Below the pieces are notes generated by a model. It searched no databases. It saw nothing but the letters and a program-made list of their open reading frames with translations, and was not told where the DNA came from. Made by a program: the position numbers and the translations under genes. From Holophagales bacterium (GTDB taxonomy: Bacteria; Acidobacteriota; Thermoanaerobaculia; Multivoradales; Multivoraceae), in the NCBI GenBank assembly GCA_009845425.1, contig VXZQ01000001.1, positions 382,363 through 446,362 on the forward strand: 64,000 nt of DNA. Direction: 5' to 3'. Shown here one piece after another: positions 38,539-46,369 of the stretch (positions are counted from its first letter, which is position 1; each line of letters opens with the position of its first letter).

Positions 38539-40059
38539 TCAGAATACCAACTGCACCCACTCTCCATCGATCTGGGTGATCGTCGAGCGCACGCCGGGCA
38601 GGATCGACTCGGTGAGCAGCGTGCCGCGCCAGGAGTCCAACTCCGCCTCCAGCCGCGCAACGACGTCCGGTTGATCCGCCGCCAGGTTGTTCGTTTCGCC
38701 CACGTCCGCGTCGAGGTCGTAGAGCAGGGTGAGCTGGCCGTGAGGCGAGTCGGTCGGCCAGCCGCTCTCCGGCGGCTGCAGGCGGCCGTCGCCGCGCAGG
38801 TTGTCGGGCCGGAAGCTCGTCCGGTTCAGCTTGATCAGCTTGTACTGCGCGTCCCGGATCGCGACGCTGGCGCCGGCCCGCCAGTAGAGGTACTCGTGCG
38901 GCGCGCCGTCGGCTTCTCCCGTCATGTAGGGCAGCAGGTTCACGCTGTCTTCGGTCTCCGCCTCTTCGCCCGCCGCCGCGGTGAACGTCGCCAGGTAGTC
39001 GAGGGTGATCACCGGATGGCCGATCGTCTGCCCGCCCTCGACCGCTGCCGGCCAGCTCATGACGAAGGGAACGCGCACGCCGCCCTCGTGGTGGTACCGC
39101 TTGAAGCCGAAGAGCAGCGCGTTCGAGCACGCGTGGCCGATGTAGCCGGCGCAGCCGTTGTCGCTCGCGAAGGCGATCAGGGTGTTCTCGTACACGCCCT
39201 GCGCCTTCAGCGTCTCGACCACGCGGCGCACGCTCTCGTCGAGTGACGCGACCATCGCCGCGTAGACCCGGGTGCGCGGGTCCTCGATGTGACGGTAGCC
39301 GTCGAGGTACTCGGCCGTCGCCTGTAGCGGGGTGTGCGGCGTGGTGTGGCTCAGGTAGAGGAAGAACGGCTCATCCCCGGCCGCGCTGCGCTCGATGAAG
39401 CCTGTCGCCTCGTCGGTGAAGACGTCGGTCAGGTAACGCTCGACCTTCTCCTCTTCGAAGCCGCGCAGGACCTTGTTCCGGCGCTCCGTCGGCCCGTCCT
39501 CGCCGCGAATCGAGCCGTACTCGACCCCCGGCAGGCTGGAGTCGATGAAGATGCTGCCGCCTTCGAGCACGCCGAAGTACTCGTCGAAACCACGGCTCAT
39601 CGGGTGGTGCGGCTCCTCGTGGCCGAGATGCCACTTGCCGACCATGCCGGTCCGGTAGCCCAGAGCCTTCATACGGTCGGCCAGGGTCGCTTCCTCGAGA
39701 CTCATGCCGGCGTTCACATCGCGGCCGGCCGGGTTGAACTCCCAGCCGTGGCGCTGCTGGTAGCGGCCGGTGATGAGCCCCGCCCGCGACGGGCTGCACA
39801 CCGGGTGGCTGACGTAGCCGGCGGTGAACAGCACGCCGCTCGCGGCGAGAGCGTCGATGTGCGGCGTCGAGATGATCTCGCTGCCGTAGATGCCGATGTC
39901 GCCGTAGCCGAGATCGTCGGCGAGGATCAGGACGATGTTCGGGGGACCGGCCCCGGAGTCCGCGGCCGGGGCGTCGGCTTCGGGCGCGCCACAGGCCCAC
40001 GCGAGCGCGGCGGCTGCTCCCAAGGCAATGATCCTGGAGCTTCGGGTCCGCATCTCCAT
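38539..40059 (-). CDS. Secreted sulfatase 2
   Basis: 506 residues. Signal with lipobox-like AWAC. NIVLILADDLGYGD holds the first metal Asp pair; PVCSPSRAGL gives CxPSR with Cys88 for formylglycine; GKWHLGH and FASDNGCAGY are further active-site loops. Aryl-sulfatase A-like. GGGAGG lies 6 bases before ATG 40059. It precedes the PBP gene by 25 bases and is probably the first gene of this minus-strand run; divergent from traB-like 40156. Confidence 0.92.
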   Translation of the reverse strand: MEMRTRSSRIIALGAAAALAWACGAPEADAPAADSGAGPPNIVLILADDLGYGDIGIYGSEIISTPHIDALAASGVLFTAGYVSHPVCSPSRAGLITGRYQQRHGWEFNPAGRDVNAGMSLEEATLADRMKALGYRTGMVGKWHLGHEEPHHPMSRGFDEYFGVLEGGSIFIDSSLPGVEYGSIRGEDGPTERRNKVLRGFEEEKVERYLTDVFTDEATGFIERSAAGDEPFFLYLSHTTPHTPLQATAEYLDGYRHIEDPRTRVYAAMVASLDESVRRVVETLKAQGVYENTLIAFASDNGCAGYIGHACSNALLFGFKRYHHEGGVRVPFVMSWPAAVEGGQTIGHPVITLDYLATFTAAAGEEAETEDSVNLLPYMTGEADGAPHEYLYWRAGASVAIRDAQYKLIKLNRTSFRPDNLRGDGRLQPPESGWPTDSPHGQLTLLYDLDADVGETNNLAADQPDVVARLEAELDSWRGTLLTESILPGVRSTITQIDGEWVQLVF

Positions 40060-40155
40060 TGGGAACCTCCCTGTTGGTTCAAACCGCTCTGGATGGAAGA
40101 GCGTACCGGAAGCAGGCCCCGCGGGTGCGGTTCGTGGGCTACGCTCCGCGCTGCC

Positions 40156-41325
40156 ATGACCTCCGCTCTTCCCGCCTCGGTCCAGCGCCTCGAACTCGAA
40201 GACCGCGAGGTCTTCCTGGTAGGCACCGCCCACGTCTCGCCGCAGAGCGTGCGCGACACGAACGAGACGATCGAGGCAATCGAGCCAGACACCGTCTGCG
40301 TCGAGCTCTGCGAAGCGCGCTACCAGAACCTGGAGAACCAGGAGTCCTGGCGCAAGCTCGACGTCTTCCAGGTCATCCGCGAGGGCAAGGCGGCGCTCCT
40401 GCTGAGTTCCTTCCTCATGCACTCCTTTCAGCGCCGCATCGCCCAGCGCTTCGGCATCGAACCCGGCGCCGAGATGCGGGCGGCGATCGCCCAGGCAAGG
40501 GAACGAGGCGCCCGGCTGGAGCTGATCGACCGCGACATCCAGGTTTCCCTCAAGCGCACCTGGGCCTCGCTCGGCTTCTGGCAGCGGGCGAAGGTGATGA
40601 CCCAGTTGACCGGCAGCATCTTCGTCGGCGACGACCTGAAGGAAGAGGACATCGAGAAGCTCCGCGACAGCGCCAACCTCACCGACCTGATGTCCGCCCT
40701 GGCCGAGGCCCTGCCCAGCGTCAAGGGCGCGCTGATCGACGAGCGCGACGCCTACATGGCGGAGAAGCTACGGCAGTCCGCCGGTCCGCGCACGGTCGCG
40801 GTAGTCGGCGCCGGGCACTTGCCAGGGATCTCCGGCGCCGCCGAGGCCACCTGCGATCTCGAGGAACTCGAGAAGGTGCCGGACCCCCCGGTGTGGCCAC
40901 GCGTCGTCGCCTGGCTGGTGCCGATCCTCATCGTCGCTCTCTTCGCCTACGGTCTCGTCTTTGGCGACAGGGAGCGCACCATCGAATCGGTGTACATCTG
41001 GGTCGGGCTGAACGGCGGCCTGGCCGCTCTCGGTGCGGCCATCGCCCTCGCCCACCCGGTCACGATCCTGACCGCGTTCGCCGCCGCGCCCCTGACCAGC
41101 CTGAATCCCCTGATGGCTGCCGGCTGGGTCGCGGGCCTCGTCCAGGCCCTGCTCCGCAAGCCGCTGGTCGCCGACCTGGAGAACCTGGCTGACAGCCTGG
41201 GCTCCGTCCGCGGCTTCTGGAGCAACCGCCTCACCCGCATTCTCCTGGTCGTCGTCCTGTGCAATCTGGGCAGCGTGCTGGCCACCTTCGTCGCGGGCGC
41301 GTGGATCGTCGGGCGCACGCTCTGA
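40156..41325 (+). CDS. TraB/PrgY family membrane protein
   Basis: 389 residues. The N-terminal TraB domain has VFLVGTAHVSPQS with the GTxH motif, CVELCEARY, ELIDRDI and a second VGAGHLPG motif at about 218. Four to five transmembrane helices follow (from about 255). PrgY/TraB proteins are related to putative membrane-associated metalloproteases that limit pheromone or peptide activity; the biochemical role is unproven. The ATG start has no clear Shine-Dalgarno sequence; upstream sequence in frame is antisense to the sulfatase start. Confidence 0.9.
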   Translation: MTSALPASVQRLELEDREVFLVGTAHVSPQSVRDTNETIEAIEPDTVCVELCEARYQNLENQESWRKLDVFQVIREGKAALLLSSFLMHSFQRRIAQRFGIEPGAEMRAAIAQARERGARLELIDRDIQVSLKRTWASLGFWQRAKVMTQLTGSIFVGDDLKEEDIEKLRDSANLTDLMSALAEALPSVKGALIDERDAYMAEKLRQSAGPRTVAVVGAGHLPGISGAAEATCDLEELEKVPDPPVWPRVVAWLVPILIVALFAYGLVFGDRERTIESVYIWVGLNGGLAALGAAIALAHPVTILTAFAAAPLTSLNPLMAAGWVAGLVQALLRKPLVADLENLADSLGSVRGFWSNRLTRILLVVVLCNLGSVLATFVAGAWIVGRTL

Positions 41326-41335
41326 ACGATCGGCT

Positions 41336-41382
41336 GAGATTGTCGTTTATCTCACCTCTGTAGGCAGATAAGCGACAATCTC
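41336..41382. promoter_or_regulatory. Long inverted repeat upstream of the XRE-ImmA gene
   Basis: GAGATTGTCGTTTATCT (41336-41352) and AGATAAGCGACAATCTC (41366-41382) match at 16 of 17 positions around a 13-base spacer. It is markedly AT-richer than the surroundings. It could be an operator for the downstream regulator, a terminator for the TraB gene, or both. Confidence 0.6.
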
Positions 41383-41485
41383 CTGTTCGCCGCGCAGATG
41401 GTAGAGCAACATGTTCTTGCATCTCTAACTCCGCAACGGCTACGCTTGCTCCGTCCAATTCCGACCGGCAGGAGCAGCCGACGCC

Positions 41486-42616
41486 ATGCCCACATCACCG
41501 ATCGGCTCCCGCATCAAGGCGCTGCGCGAGGAGCACGAACTCACCCAGGAAGATCTCGCGCGCGTCTTCGGCTTCAAAGACCGCCAGACCGTGTCGGCCA
41601 TCGAGAACAGCACACGCCGTCTGACGGCTGACGAACTGCTGCTGGTCGTAGAGAGGTTTCCCGTTTCGCTGGACTACTTCACCGACCCCTTCCTGCTTGT
41701 CGGCGAAGGGCGATTCTCCTGGCGTCATTCAGGGCTGACCGACGAGGAACTCCACCAGTACGAACGGCGCGCCGGCCGCTGGATCGCCGCCTATCGCCAC
41801 CTGGCACCCCAGGTCGGCGTTGCGTCGCCGCTGCTGCGCCGCTCGCTCCCGCTGAAACTGCGGTCGAGCTACGAAGCCGCCATGGAGGCCGGGGAGCGCT
41901 TCGCGGCCGAGTTCGGGATGGGTCCAACGCCCGCGGAGGGCCTCGCCCGGGTCATGGAAGAGGAACTCGGGATCCTGGTCCTGATGGTGGATGCCGAGCC
42001 GGGAATCTCCGGCGCGGCCTGCCGTCTCCCGGAACTCGACGTCGCGCTCATCGCACGCGGAGAAGTCGCCGGCCGGCGCCATTTCGACCTCGCCCACGAG
42101 CTGTTCCATCTCCTCACCTGGCGGGCCATGCCGCCAGCCCATTCGGAACGGGCAACAACTACTGGGGGTAGTCGGGCAGAGCACCTGGCGAACAACTTCG
42201 CCGGCGCCCTGCTGATGCCGGCGGACATCGTCAGGCGGCATGGCCCGTGGTCCGGGCTCGATGTGTCGGCCTTGGTCGTGAAGCTGAACCGCGTAGCGGA
42301 TGAACTACTGGTCACCTCGTCCGCCCTGCGTTGGCGTCTGGTCGCGCTCAAGGAACTCAGCAAGAGTGCCGGCGAGTCGCTGCCCGAGACCGCGCTCAGG
42401 AACAACGGCCGCCCGAGCAGCGAGATGAGGGACGCGGCCTTTCAGGCAGAGAAGCCTCCGCCAAGGTTCTCAAGGCGCTTTACAGAAGTCATGGCCCGCG
42501 CCGTCGACAAGGGCCTCATCTCGCTTCGCCGCACCGCCTCTTTGCTCGAATGTCCAGTCGAAGGTGTCGGCGACCTGTTCGCTGAGCATGGTCTCAACCG
42601 CCCCGTCGAACTGTGA
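41486..42616 (+). CDS. XRE-family regulator with ImmA/IrrE metallopeptidase domain
   Basis: 376 residues. N-terminal helix-turn-helix (IGSRIKALREEHELTQEDLARVFGFKDRQTVSAIE, first 45 residues) joined to an ImmA/IrrE-type zinc peptidase domain with HFDLAHELFHLL (His204, Glu205, His208) and LANNFAGALLMP. Such proteins act as antitoxins or stress regulators that cleave a partner. AGGAG lies 10 bases upstream of ATG 41486. It is followed after 6 bases by a PIN-like gene, the usual toxin partner arrangement for this group. Confidence 0.92.
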   Translation: MPTSPIGSRIKALREEHELTQEDLARVFGFKDRQTVSAIENSTRRLTADELLLVVERFPVSLDYFTDPFLLVGEGRFSWRHSGLTDEELHQYERRAGRWIAAYRHLAPQVGVASPLLRRSLPLKLRSSYEAAMEAGERFAAEFGMGPTPAEGLARVMEEELGILVLMVDAEPGISGAACRLPELDVALIARGEVAGRRHFDLAHELFHLLTWRAMPPAHSERATTTGGSRAEHLANNFAGALLMPADIVRRHGPWSGLDVSALVVKLNRVADELLVTSSALRWRLVALKELSKSAGESLPETALRNNGRPSSEMRDAAFQAEKPPPRFSRRFTEVMARAVDKGLISLRRTASLLECPVEGVGDLFAEHGLNRPVEL

Positions 42617-42622
42617 CCCTCG

Positions 42623-42916
42623 ATGCCTCCTCACTCCGGTCCCGTTCTGGTGGACACGAACGTCATCTTCGAGTGCCACCGTACGGATTCCTGGCGCGCG
42701 TTGACCAGCGGCTACCGCCTGGAGACGACGGAAGACTGCGTGGCCGAGACCCAGGCGGGGAAGCAGAACCGTGAACGGCGGACGGAAGTGGACGAAACCC
42801 GACTGCGCCAGGCGCTGAGCGCCGTCCACAGCGTCAGCGATCGACTCCATGAGGCTTACACCGAAGCCTGGCACCGGCGAGCGATGAATGAACTGGTGGT
42901 CGAACTCGGACCGTAG
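42623..42916 (+). CDS. Truncated PIN-like toxin partner
   Basis: 97 residues. The start VLVDTNVIFECHRTDSWRALTSGY resembles the first strand and helix of PIN-domain proteins paired with XRE-ImmA regulators, with the first catalytic Asp in VDTNV. The expected remainder (about 60-70 residues with the later acidic residues) is absent and not found in other frames; the gene ends just before the crotonase gene. Probably a decayed toxin; alternatively a short family variant. Confidence 0.6.
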   Translation: MPPHSGPVLVDTNVIFECHRTDSWRALTSGYRLETTEDCVAETQAGKQNRERRTEVDETRLRQALSAVHSVSDRLHEAYTEAWHRRAMNELVVELGP

Positions 42917-42970
42917 GAGAATCGCCCAGTCAAGTTGACAAGCTGAAGGAAGCGATGAAGGAGCCGATTG

Positions 42971-43648
42971 ATGACTGAACCCACCACCTACGAGCAGATC
43001 GGCAACGTGGCCCTGGTCACGATGAACGACGGCAAGGCCAACGTCTTCGGACCGCCGATGATCGCCGCCGTCAACGCCATGCTCGACCGTGCGGCGCACG
43101 AGGCCAGGGCCGTCGTCCTGACCGGCCGGCCCGGCGTGTTCTCGGGCGGGTTCGACCTCAACGTGTTTCGCGACGGCGGCCCGGCGGAGGCCCGCGCCAT
43201 GGGACTCGCCGGAGCCCGCCTGATGATGCGCCTGTACGGATGGCCGCAGCCCCTGGTCGTCGCGGCCAGCGGACACGCTATCGCTCTCGGCGCGCTCTGC
43301 GTGCTCACGGGCGACCATCGCCTGGCCGCGGACGGGGACTTCCGGTTGGGCCTGAACGAGGTCGCGATCGGCAGAACGCTGCCGCCGTTCGCCTGGCTGC
43401 TGGCCAGGGAGCGGCTCTCGAAGCGCGCTCTGACGCAGGCCGCCCTGACCGCGAAGATGTACGACCCCGAGGGCGCGCGGGATGCGGGCTTCGTCGACGA
43501 GGTCGCCGCGGCCGACGAGCTGCGCGAGGTCGCCCTCGAGCGGGCGGCGCAACTGGCCGAGTACGACGCCGCCACCTTCTCGGCAATGAAGCAGGGCCTG
43601 AGAGGCGAAGGCATCGACGCCGTCCTGGCCGGTCTCGCGGAGGCTTAG
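42971..43648 (+). CDS. Enoyl-CoA hydratase/isomerase (crotonase) family protein
   Basis: 226 residues, cytoplasmic. Crotonase fold with oxyanion-hole motifs PGVFSGGFDLNVF and SGHAIALGALCVLTGDHRLAA. The usual catalytic Glu pair is only partly apparent (GLNEVAIG retains one), so hydratase versus isomerase activity is open. AAGGAG about 8 bases before ATG 42971 decides the start. Only 4 bases before the GST gene, so probably co-transcribed. Confidence 0.9.
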   Translation: MTEPTTYEQIGNVALVTMNDGKANVFGPPMIAAVNAMLDRAAHEARAVVLTGRPGVFSGGFDLNVFRDGGPAEARAMGLAGARLMMRLYGWPQPLVVAASGHAIALGALCVLTGDHRLAADGDFRLGLNEVAIGRTLPPFAWLLARERLSKRALTQAALTAKMYDPEGARDAGFVDEVAAADELREVALERAAQLAEYDAATFSAMKQGLRGEGIDAVLAGLAEA

Positions 43649-43652
43649 TCCG

Positions 43653-44384
43653 ATGGCTCTCGACGTCTACTTCAGCGCGACGCCCAATGGGTGGAAGATC
43701 TCGATCATGCTCGAGGAACTGCGGGAGGCCGGAGTCGAGTTGCCCGAGACTCGCCTCCACATGGTCGATCTCTCGGCCGGCGACCAGTTCACGCCCGAGT
43801 TCACCGCCATCAATCCGAACCAGAAGATGCCTGCCCTGGTCGACGACGGTCGCGCCGTCATGGAGAGCTGCGCGATCCTGCAGTACCTCGGTGAGAAGTA
43901 CCCGACCCCGCTCTTCCCGACGGACGAGCGACGCTGGGACGTGCTTCCCTGGCTCTACTGGCAGGCCGCCAATCTCGGCCCGGCCTTCGGCAACAAGCTG
44001 AGCTACACGCGCTACATCGATGTGCCCGAGGACGCCAAGGCGCATCCGCTCGAACGATTCGGCAGGGAGTCGCTTCGGCTGGTGGCGATTCTCGGCCGCC
44101 GGTTCGAGAAGCACCCCTACATCTGCGGCGACGACTTCACGGTCGCCGACATCTCCGTGTTCCCCTGGATCCGGGCGTACAAGTGGGCCAAGGTCGACAT
44201 CACGACCCAGCCAACAGTCGCGGACTGGCTGAAGCGCGTTCGCGCCCGCCCGGGCGTTGACCGCGGAGTCGCCTACGGCGTGCCGAAGGACGAGGTCGAC
44301 AGCTTCAGCAAGGAGCGCCGGGAGCGCTACAAGGCACGCGGCGCGCAGATCGCCGCCAACGAGAATCTCAGGACCTCGATCTGA
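43653..44384 (+). CDS. Glutathione S-transferase (YghU-like)
   Basis: 243 residues. N-terminal thioredoxin-like domain with SATPNGWKISIMLEEL, NPNQKMPALVDD and MESCAILQYLGEKY (glutathione gamma-Glu site), and a C-terminal helical domain with DDFTVADISVFPW (N-capping box). The TPNGWK start and length fit the nu-class YghU/YfcG group, which show disulfide-bond oxidoreductase activity toward glutathione. Linked to the crotonase gene. Confidence 0.92.
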   Translation: MALDVYFSATPNGWKISIMLEELREAGVELPETRLHMVDLSAGDQFTPEFTAINPNQKMPALVDDGRAVMESCAILQYLGEKYPTPLFPTDERRWDVLPWLYWQAANLGPAFGNKLSYTRYIDVPEDAKAHPLERFGRESLRLVAILGRRFEKHPYICGDDFTVADISVFPWIRAYKWAKVDITTQPTVADWLKRVRARPGVDRGVAYGVPKDEVDSFSKERRERYKARGAQIAANENLRTSI

Positions 44385-44389
44385 TCTGA

Positions 44390-44401
44390 TCCCCGCGGGG
44401 A
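44390..44401. terminator. GC palindrome after the GST gene
   Basis: TCCCCGCGGGGA, a perfect 12-base palindrome just beyond the GST stop and preceded by GATCT repeats. Weak evidence for a terminator. Confidence 0.25.
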
Positions 44402-44444
44402 ATCCGCACCGCTAGAATTCCCGGACCCTCAGACCAAGCCAGCG

Positions 44445-44696
44445 ATGACCCAGGAAGCCACAGTCCAGCAGGTCCAGCTCATGGGCCACCGGATCCGCCG
44501 TCTGCGGCGGAAGAACAAGCTGACGCAGCCGGCGCTGGCCGAGCGCGTCGGCATCCCGGCGTCCGACCTGTCCCGGATCGAGCGGGACGAGCTCCGTGTC
44601 AGCCTGGACGTCCTGATCCGCATCGTCGCCGAGTTCAACGTCGGTCTCGACGAGCTGATGGGCAAGCCGGCCGGCGGGCCACGCGGCCGCCGCTAG
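44445..44696 (+). CDS. Small XRE-family HTH protein
   Basis: 83 residues, essentially a single Cro/C1-type helix-turn-helix: MGHRIRRLRRKNKLTQPALAERVGIPASDLSRIERDE, then a dimerisation helix RIVAEFNVGLDELMGK. No sensor domain. The last four bases overlap the 3' end of the convergent pgi gene. Confidence 0.88.
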   Translation: MTQEATVQQVQLMGHRIRRLRRKNKLTQPALAERVGIPASDLSRIERDELRVSLDVLIRIVAEFNVGLDELMGKPAGGPRGRR

Positions 44697-46258
44697 CCGA
44701 GCGCCTCGATCAACCGCCGCAGCCCCGCTTCGACCTCGCCGTCGATGTGGACCGCCAGCACCCGGCGGTCCCGCTCGACCAGCACCTCGTAGTCGCCCCA
44801 CGCCTGGGCGAGCTCAACCTGGCCGAAGGTCAGGCCTTCGCCCGGTATCGGAACGTCGGCGGCCGGCGGGTCGGCGGTGATCTGCAGGAACAGACCGCGG
44901 TTGGGGCCGCCCTTGTGGGCCTGGCCGGTCGAGTGCAGAAAGCTCGGCCCGAAACCGAGCACGGACGCGCCGCCGGTGCGCCCGGCGACGCCGCGGCGCA
45001 GCGCGTCGAGCAGCTCGCGGTTGCGGTGACTGCGGTCGAGGTAGGCCGAAGTGACGGCGTAGCCACGGTCCGGAAACGTCGCGAAGTGGGTGCCCAGGAG
45101 TTGGTCCAGCCCAAGCTCGCTGACCTCGCTCAGCCGGACCACGCCGCCGGGCGCCGGCGCATCGCCGGCCTTCATCCGTTCGACGAAACGCCGGGTGACA
45201 ACCTTGGACGACTCCACGTCCGGTTGGTCGAAGGGGTTGACGCCTAGCAGTGCGCCGGCCACTGCCGTGGCGAACTGCCAGCGGAAGAACTCGCCGCCGA
45301 GGTCGGCGGGAGAGAGTTCGATGTCGAGTCGGTCAGGCGCGGACTCCGCGGGCAGGCCCGCCGCCGCTACCGGCAGCAGCAGCACGTCGCCCTTGCCGAG
45401 CGACTCTGCGAGGAGTTGCTCTACCCAGGCGACCATCTCCGCAAACCCATCGGGCGCATGGAGGTAGAGCTTGTCGCGGCCGCAGTCGTGCGCCGCGGCG
45501 AGCAGCAGGCCCAGTTCGACGCCGGGGTTCGTCTCGGCACCATCGTCGGGCCGGCGGCACGCGGCGGCCATTCGCCGCGCGCTCAGGAGCAGAGGCTCGA
45601 CATCGATCCCGGCGACCGCGGCCGGCGCCAGGCCGAAGGCGGAAAGCACGGAGAAGCGGCCGCCGATGTCCGGGCGTCCGAAGACCACCCGCACTCCTGC
45701 GTCCCGGGCCCGCGTTTCGAGCGCGGAGCCGGGATCGGTGATCGCCAGTGCGGAGGCCGAAGCCGCGTCGCCCAATCGGTCCAGCAGCAGTTCGAACGCC
45801 AGCCTCGTCTCGAGCGTGCCGCCCGACTTGGACGCCGCGATGACTCTGAGATGACCGGGGTCGACTCCTTCGAGAGCCGCCGCGATCTCGCGTGGATCGG
45901 TCGTGTCGAGGACGATGAAATCGGCCTCGACCTGCCGCGGCAGCGCCCGCCACAGCAGACCGGCGCCCAGCGCCGAGCCGCCCATGCCGAGCAGCAGGCA
46001 GCGGTCGAACGGCGGTCCGGCGAGGTGCCCGGCGAGCTTCGCGGCTTCCGTATCGGCGGGCTTGCCGTCGGCGTCGACAATCGTAAGGTGGCCCAGGCGT
46101 TCAAGATCAAGCCAGCCGAGCCAATCCTCCTCGCCCGAATCGGTCCACAGCGAGCCGTCACGGGCCCAGAGACGGGCGGTGCCGTCGATTCCACGCCATT
46201 GCCGACCGCGGCGCTCCAGGGCTGCTGTGAGGGCGGGGTCAGTCTCAGTGAGACGCAT
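44693..46258 (-). CDS. pgi: Glucose-6-phosphate isomerase
   Basis: 521 residues. Interconverts glucose-6-phosphate and fructose-6-phosphate. SIS-domain features are LLGMGGSALGAGLLWRAL, VIAASKSGGTLETRLAF and LHSTGQAHKGGPNRGLF (C-terminal active-site His). The sequence resembles the isomerase half of transaldolase/PGI fusion proteins more than the E. coli type, but no transaldolase domain is attached here. ATG at 46258; no clear Shine-Dalgarno. A hairpin-repeat element separates it from the upstream redoxin gene. Confidence 0.9.
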   Translation of the reverse strand: MRLTETDPALTAALERRGRQWRGIDGTARLWARDGSLWTDSGEEDWLGWLDLERLGHLTIVDADGKPADTEAAKLAGHLAGPPFDRCLLLGMGGSALGAGLLWRALPRQVEADFIVLDTTDPREIAAALEGVDPGHLRVIAASKSGGTLETRLAFELLLDRLGDAASASALAITDPGSALETRARDAGVRVVFGRPDIGGRFSVLSAFGLAPAAVAGIDVEPLLLSARRMAAACRRPDDGAETNPGVELGLLLAAAHDCGRDKLYLHAPDGFAEMVAWVEQLLAESLGKGDVLLLPVAAAGLPAESAPDRLDIELSPADLGGEFFRWQFATAVAGALLGVNPFDQPDVESSKVVTRRFVERMKAGDAPAPGGVVRLSEVSELGLDQLLGTHFATFPDRGYAVTSAYLDRSHRNRELLDALRRGVAGRTGGASVLGFGPSFLHSTGQAHKGGPNRGLFLQITADPPAADVPIPGEGLTFGQVELAQAWGDYEVLVERDRRVLAVHIDGEVEAGLRRLIEALG

Positions 46259-46305
46259 CAGGGTGGCGAATCGTAGCGCCGGGCAGTGGCAGTCTCCCGT
46301 GCCTG

Positions 46306-46365
46306 TCGGTGCGCCGGCCTTCTGGCCGGCTTGCCGCCGAAGGCGGCGCCTGCGGCCGGCGCACC
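46306..46365 (+). repeat. GC-rich repeat, copy 5, with terminal inverted repeats
   Basis: GGTGCGCCGGCC (46308-46319) and GGCCGGCGCACC (46354-46365) are perfect 12 bp inverted ends. Inside are GCCGGCC-TTCT-GGCCGGC and GCCGCC-GAA-GGCGGC (46333-46347). The most complete composite copy in the window. Confidence 0.85.
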
Positions 46366-46369
46366 CGGT

